Source of the DNA: Ariolimax columbianus
Lineage: Eukaryota; Mollusca; Gastropoda; Stylommatophora; Arionidae
Direction: 5' to 3'
Length of the DNA: 64,000 bases
NCBI GenBank assembly: GCA_036924085.1
Contig: JAVGWX010000013.1
Location: forward strand, 48,971,965 to 49,035,964
Positions 61,422 to 64,000 of the stretch are shown one piece after another; the first letter of the stretch is position 1, and the number at the start of each line of letters is the position of its first letter. The translations under genes were made by a program, and so were the position numbers. Under the pieces are notes generated by a model. It did no database searches. It saw nothing but the letters and a program-made list of their open reading frames with translations, and had not been told where the DNA came from.

Positions 61422-61503
61422 GCTGTGATGGCCGAGTGGTTAAGGCGTTGGACTTGAAATCCAATGGGATCTTCCCGCGCAGGTTCGAACCCTGCTCGCA
61501 GCG
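61422..61503 (+). tRNA. tRNA-Ser(UGA)
   Basis: 82 nt, identical to the minus-strand gene at 51458-51539. Anticodon TGA at 61455-61457; the A box, B box and long variable arm are intact. The sequence gcgaaaacatttttt provides a six-T pol III terminator at 61510-61515. Flanks differ from those of the first gene apart from a few AT-rich bases, so the two look like separate functional gene copies and not a large segmental duplication. Confidence 0.97.
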
Positions 61504-61579
61504 AAAACATTTTTTAAATTTTGTTTTTGTGTTTTTATATTGATGTTTATTCAAATTAAAAATCACAGAGAATAGACTT

Positions 61580-61760
61580 AATGGTTGTGAGTTAGGCTTG
61601 TAATCTCAATCTACCAGGTTCAAGTCTCGTGGTGACAGACAGGGCAGGTGATTGTATCACTGCTACTTTGAGTAAACCCAGTTGTAAATGGTTACCTGAT
61701 ATAGTAGGAAAATTGTCAGGTAGCCACCGTGGGTGCTAATGAGTTCTGTGCTTTTTTCGT
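61580..61760 (+). mobile_element. Possible tRNA-derived SINE relic
   Basis: tggttgtgagttaggcttgt (weak A box) and ctaccaggttcaagtctcgt (B box), then a body with aaacccagttgtaaatggtt and gtcaggtagccacc. It starts about 75 bp after the tRNA-Ser gene. Confidence 0.45.
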
Positions 61761-61900
61761 CTGCATTTTCAGCTATGGAAGGTACGGAGCACATCCAGAT
61801 GTAAAGAAGTCAGTCCTATTAACTATTTTCCATTTACTTTCTTAACTTTGCACTGACGCGGCGAAGCGTAGTGGGGAGCTGTAGGTCTCATACTTGGGCC

Positions 61901-62248
61901 AGGGATCAAGATGCTGAGCTGCAGTGGTCAGCGACTCGTAGCTGACTGCTAGTGTCAGGACCAGCGAACCAAAGCTGCAAAGACCCTTCTACACCTCCGC
62001 GCGGTGATCCTGGATAACAGGCTGCAGCAGGGCAGACTGGCTAAGGAAAAGGGATCGAAGAGGGAATGCTAACCCGTACTAAAAAAATGCTTGCTGAAGT
62101 CGGATGTGTTGGACCGAAAGGTGTAAATATCGCAGTCAAGCTGTAAACTATGACACGACGCATTCCGTTCTCTGGACTACATTCTGCTACTCAGGCCCTT
62201 TTAGTGTTTGGTAGTGGGAGATTGAGAACGAACGAAGCCAAGCCAAGC
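61901..62248 (+). mobile_element. Retroposon A, complete, perfect 12-bp TSD
   Basis: agggatcaagatgctgag to gaacgaacgaagccaagcc. The duplication catacttgggcc is at 61889-61900 and 62249-62260. A 9-bp internal deletion lies near gctgagctgcag. Confidence 0.95.
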
Positions 62249-62453
62249 CATACTTGGGCCCGATGTGTTGTGACTGCTGTGTGCCCGTGTTAGTATAGGA
62301 TGTCTTTAATATCATCCACCTTCCTCGTGGTCTCCCTTTCTCCCTGAACCCCGATCTCCTACTGTTGTTGTTTTTTATGACAGCGGATCTCGTTTTATTC
62401 TCGTGAGATGGCGCTAAAACACATTACTTTCTGTTTATGCATGCATTTTTGGG

Positions 62454-62562
62454 AGGGTTAGACTTTCCCTCTTCGAACCATTTTCCTAAGCCAGTCTGCC
62501 CTAATGCAAGCTATTATTCAGGATCAGCAGGTAGAGATGTACAAGTGTTTTGGCAGCTCTTG
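62454..62562 (-). mobile_element. Retroposon A internal fragment, diverged
   Basis: ggttagactttccctcttcg, cctaagccagtctgcccta and attattcaggatcagcaggt. Old copy. Confidence 0.65.
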
Positions 62563-62594
62563 ATAGCGTGTTACAGTGGCTCTTCTTGTATTTT

Positions 62595-62956
62595 GGCTTG
62601 GCTTGGCCTCGTTCGTTCTCAATCTCCCGCTACCAAATCCGGACACGGGCCTAAGTGGCAGAATGTAGTCCAGAGAACGGAATGCGTTGTGTTGTAGTTT
62701 ATAGCTTGACTGCGATATTTGCACCTTTCGGTTCAACACATCCGACTTCACCAAGCATTTTTTGAGTACCTGATTAGCATTCCCTCCTTAATCCCTTCTC
62801 CTTAGCCAGTCTGCTCTGTTGCAGCCTGTTATCCAGGATCACGGCGTGGAGATGTAGAAGGGTCTTGGCAGCTCTCGTTTGCTGGCCCTAACGCTAGCAG
62901 TCAGTTATGGGTCGATGACCGCTGCAGCTCATGCGCTGCTCAGCATCTTAATCCCT
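62595..62956 (-). mobile_element. Retroposon A, complete, 9-bp TSD
   Basis: Tail ggcttggcttggcctcgttc, body close to consensus, ending cagcatcttaatccc. The duplication ttgtatttt is at 62586-62594 and 62957-62965. Confidence 0.92.
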
Positions 62957-63639
62957 TTGTATTTTAATCTTCTGCTATTTCGTTCGTCTTCAAACTTCGA
63001 CTTCAAAAGCAGCAGTCAGTTCGATGGTCTGTGCACTTTCATACAGATTCTGATGGAAGAACACTGGTAGCTACCACGTACTACTCCTTTCACAAGTGAC
63101 TGAAACATGTGCTCCGCTGTCATGGGCGCTGTGACACAGGTATTAAAGTCCGTAGTGTCAATCTTGAATTCGTCTCTCTTCTTTCCATACACTCTTGCTT
63201 AATTTTACGCTGTCCAACAATCACACTCTTGTTTCATTTTACTCTGTTGAACAGTCACACTCTTGTTTCATTTTACCCTTTCCAACAGTCACACTCTTGC
63301 ACAACTTTCACACGCGCCTTCAGGGTGAGGCCCTTCCATTGCACTTTGGTTGGGCTAGCTTCTGAGAACGAACAAACCTAGCACAGGTGCATACAGACGC
63401 ACACATGCATCCAAGCACTGGTTTATGCGTCTTAATATCACACACTGACTACGGTCTGGGGTGGAATATGGGCAGTAGAAACTAGTGAGGCAAACACGTA
63501 AAATAAAACATTGAATTCATTTTAAAGATGGCACCAGTCTGTTGCGTCTTGTGCGCAGCCGGAAGATGATGGCTGGTTTGTTGTCTGAAAATTTCATGGT
63601 AGGCCCCATTTTCAATAAGGCGAGGATAAGCTATTTTCC

Positions 63640-63830
63640 ATTTTTATTTGAACGTAGCTCTGACAATTGCTTCTGTCTTGTCATATATTGTTGATATGTC
63701 TCTTTATCGCAGTGGTCCTCACTCTTTGGCAAGTCTGTCTGCTTTTTCATATTGCAATAAATAGATCAACCATAAATTCCCACTCTGCACTCATGCATAT
63801 AGCTCAGAAAAAGATGTCACAGAAAATGAT
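63640..63830 (+). repeat. Dispersed family H, copy 2
   Basis: ctttggcaagtctgtctgct, tattgcaataaatagatcaa and ccataaattcccac match 60035-60100. 62960-63640 shows only a threefold gtccaacaatcacactcttg-type repeat near 63205-63300 and no gene. Confidence 0.55.
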
Positions 63831-63864
63831 GAGGAAGCATCATCGACCTCATAAAACTAAAAAA

Positions 63865-63948
63865 TGAAGTCTGCTTAACAGTAGGTGTCACCTATAAATG
63901 GTGAGAGAGTCCAGATGCTGCTAGATCCATAACAACAACAACAACAAC
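63865..63948 (+). mobile_element. LINE D-type 3' end with AAC tail
   Basis: gtccagatgctgctagatcc then (ataac)aacaacaacaac. The same gatgctgctggatcc(gtaacaa) end occurs at 40690-40716 and 61245-61265, suggesting the 3' terminus shared by LINE D copies. Confidence 0.5.
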
Positions 63949-64000
63949 GAGGACAAAAATTAGTTCGCCGCCCCATCGCCTCACTCGATCCAAATATTAC

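Overview
The window reads as a gene-poor, repeat-rich stretch of a metazoan nuclear genome. Evidence for this is one spliced host gene with GT/AG intron borders, two nuclear-type tRNA-Ser genes with internal pol III promoters, many LINE, SINE and mariner remnants, and abundant micro- and minisatellites. The mix of RTE-like LINEs, RNase H-bearing I/Nimb-like LINEs and tRNA-derived SINEs suggests a mollusc, perhaps a heterobranch gastropod. That placement is inference only. Nothing prokaryotic (operons, CRISPR, IS elements) is present.

Host genes: (1) a two-exon TMEM223-like mitochondrial inner-membrane protein gene on the minus strand (5769 to 3319), with an intron filled by repeats; (2) two identical 82-nt tRNA-Ser(UGA) genes, minus strand at 51458-51539 and plus strand at 61422-61503. 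I found no other convincing host exon.

Layout: 0-3 kb LINE scraps and a small minisatellite; 3.3-5.8 kb TMEM223; 6-9.6 kb LINE fragments, a decayed mariner and its internal array; 9.9-13.2 kb a near full-length, lightly damaged RTE-like LINE; 13.2-17.5 kb SINE and nested LINE insertions; 18.0-22.2 kb one RTE copy inflated by two large minisatellites; 23-32 kb retroposons, SINEs, RTE and mariner pieces; 32-38.7 kb more of the same, with a third array born in an RTE copy; 39-40 kb a minisatellite; 40-50 kb dispersed families and arrays; 50.5-54.2 kb two young copies of one RNase H LINE, one with an uninterrupted 866-codon frame; 54.6-58 kb CR1-like and LINE remnants and a GC-rich array; 58-64 kb retroposons, SINEs, mariner and LINE ends.

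Most small repeats can be placed in families by comparing copies inside the window. Retroposon A (about 350 bp, about 20 loci, 9-14 bp target-site duplications, 3' tail of AAGCC or GAA repeats) is the commonest. Family B has an (AAC)n tail and an internal 37-bp repeat. Family F, SINE-1, SINE-2 and a short palindromic family E also recur. Family names are local labels for this window.

The most striking theme is that minisatellites repeatedly arise inside transposable elements. The 38-bp and 44/45-bp arrays (18-22 kb), the 17-bp array (38 kb), the mariner-derived array (9 kb), the 31-bp array (57 kb), the 37-bp array (44 kb), the 79-bp array (42 kb) and the 33-bp array (34 kb) can each be traced to a specific segment of an element whose unexpanded copy is also in the window. 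Two of the RTE arrays start at the same codons in two different copies.
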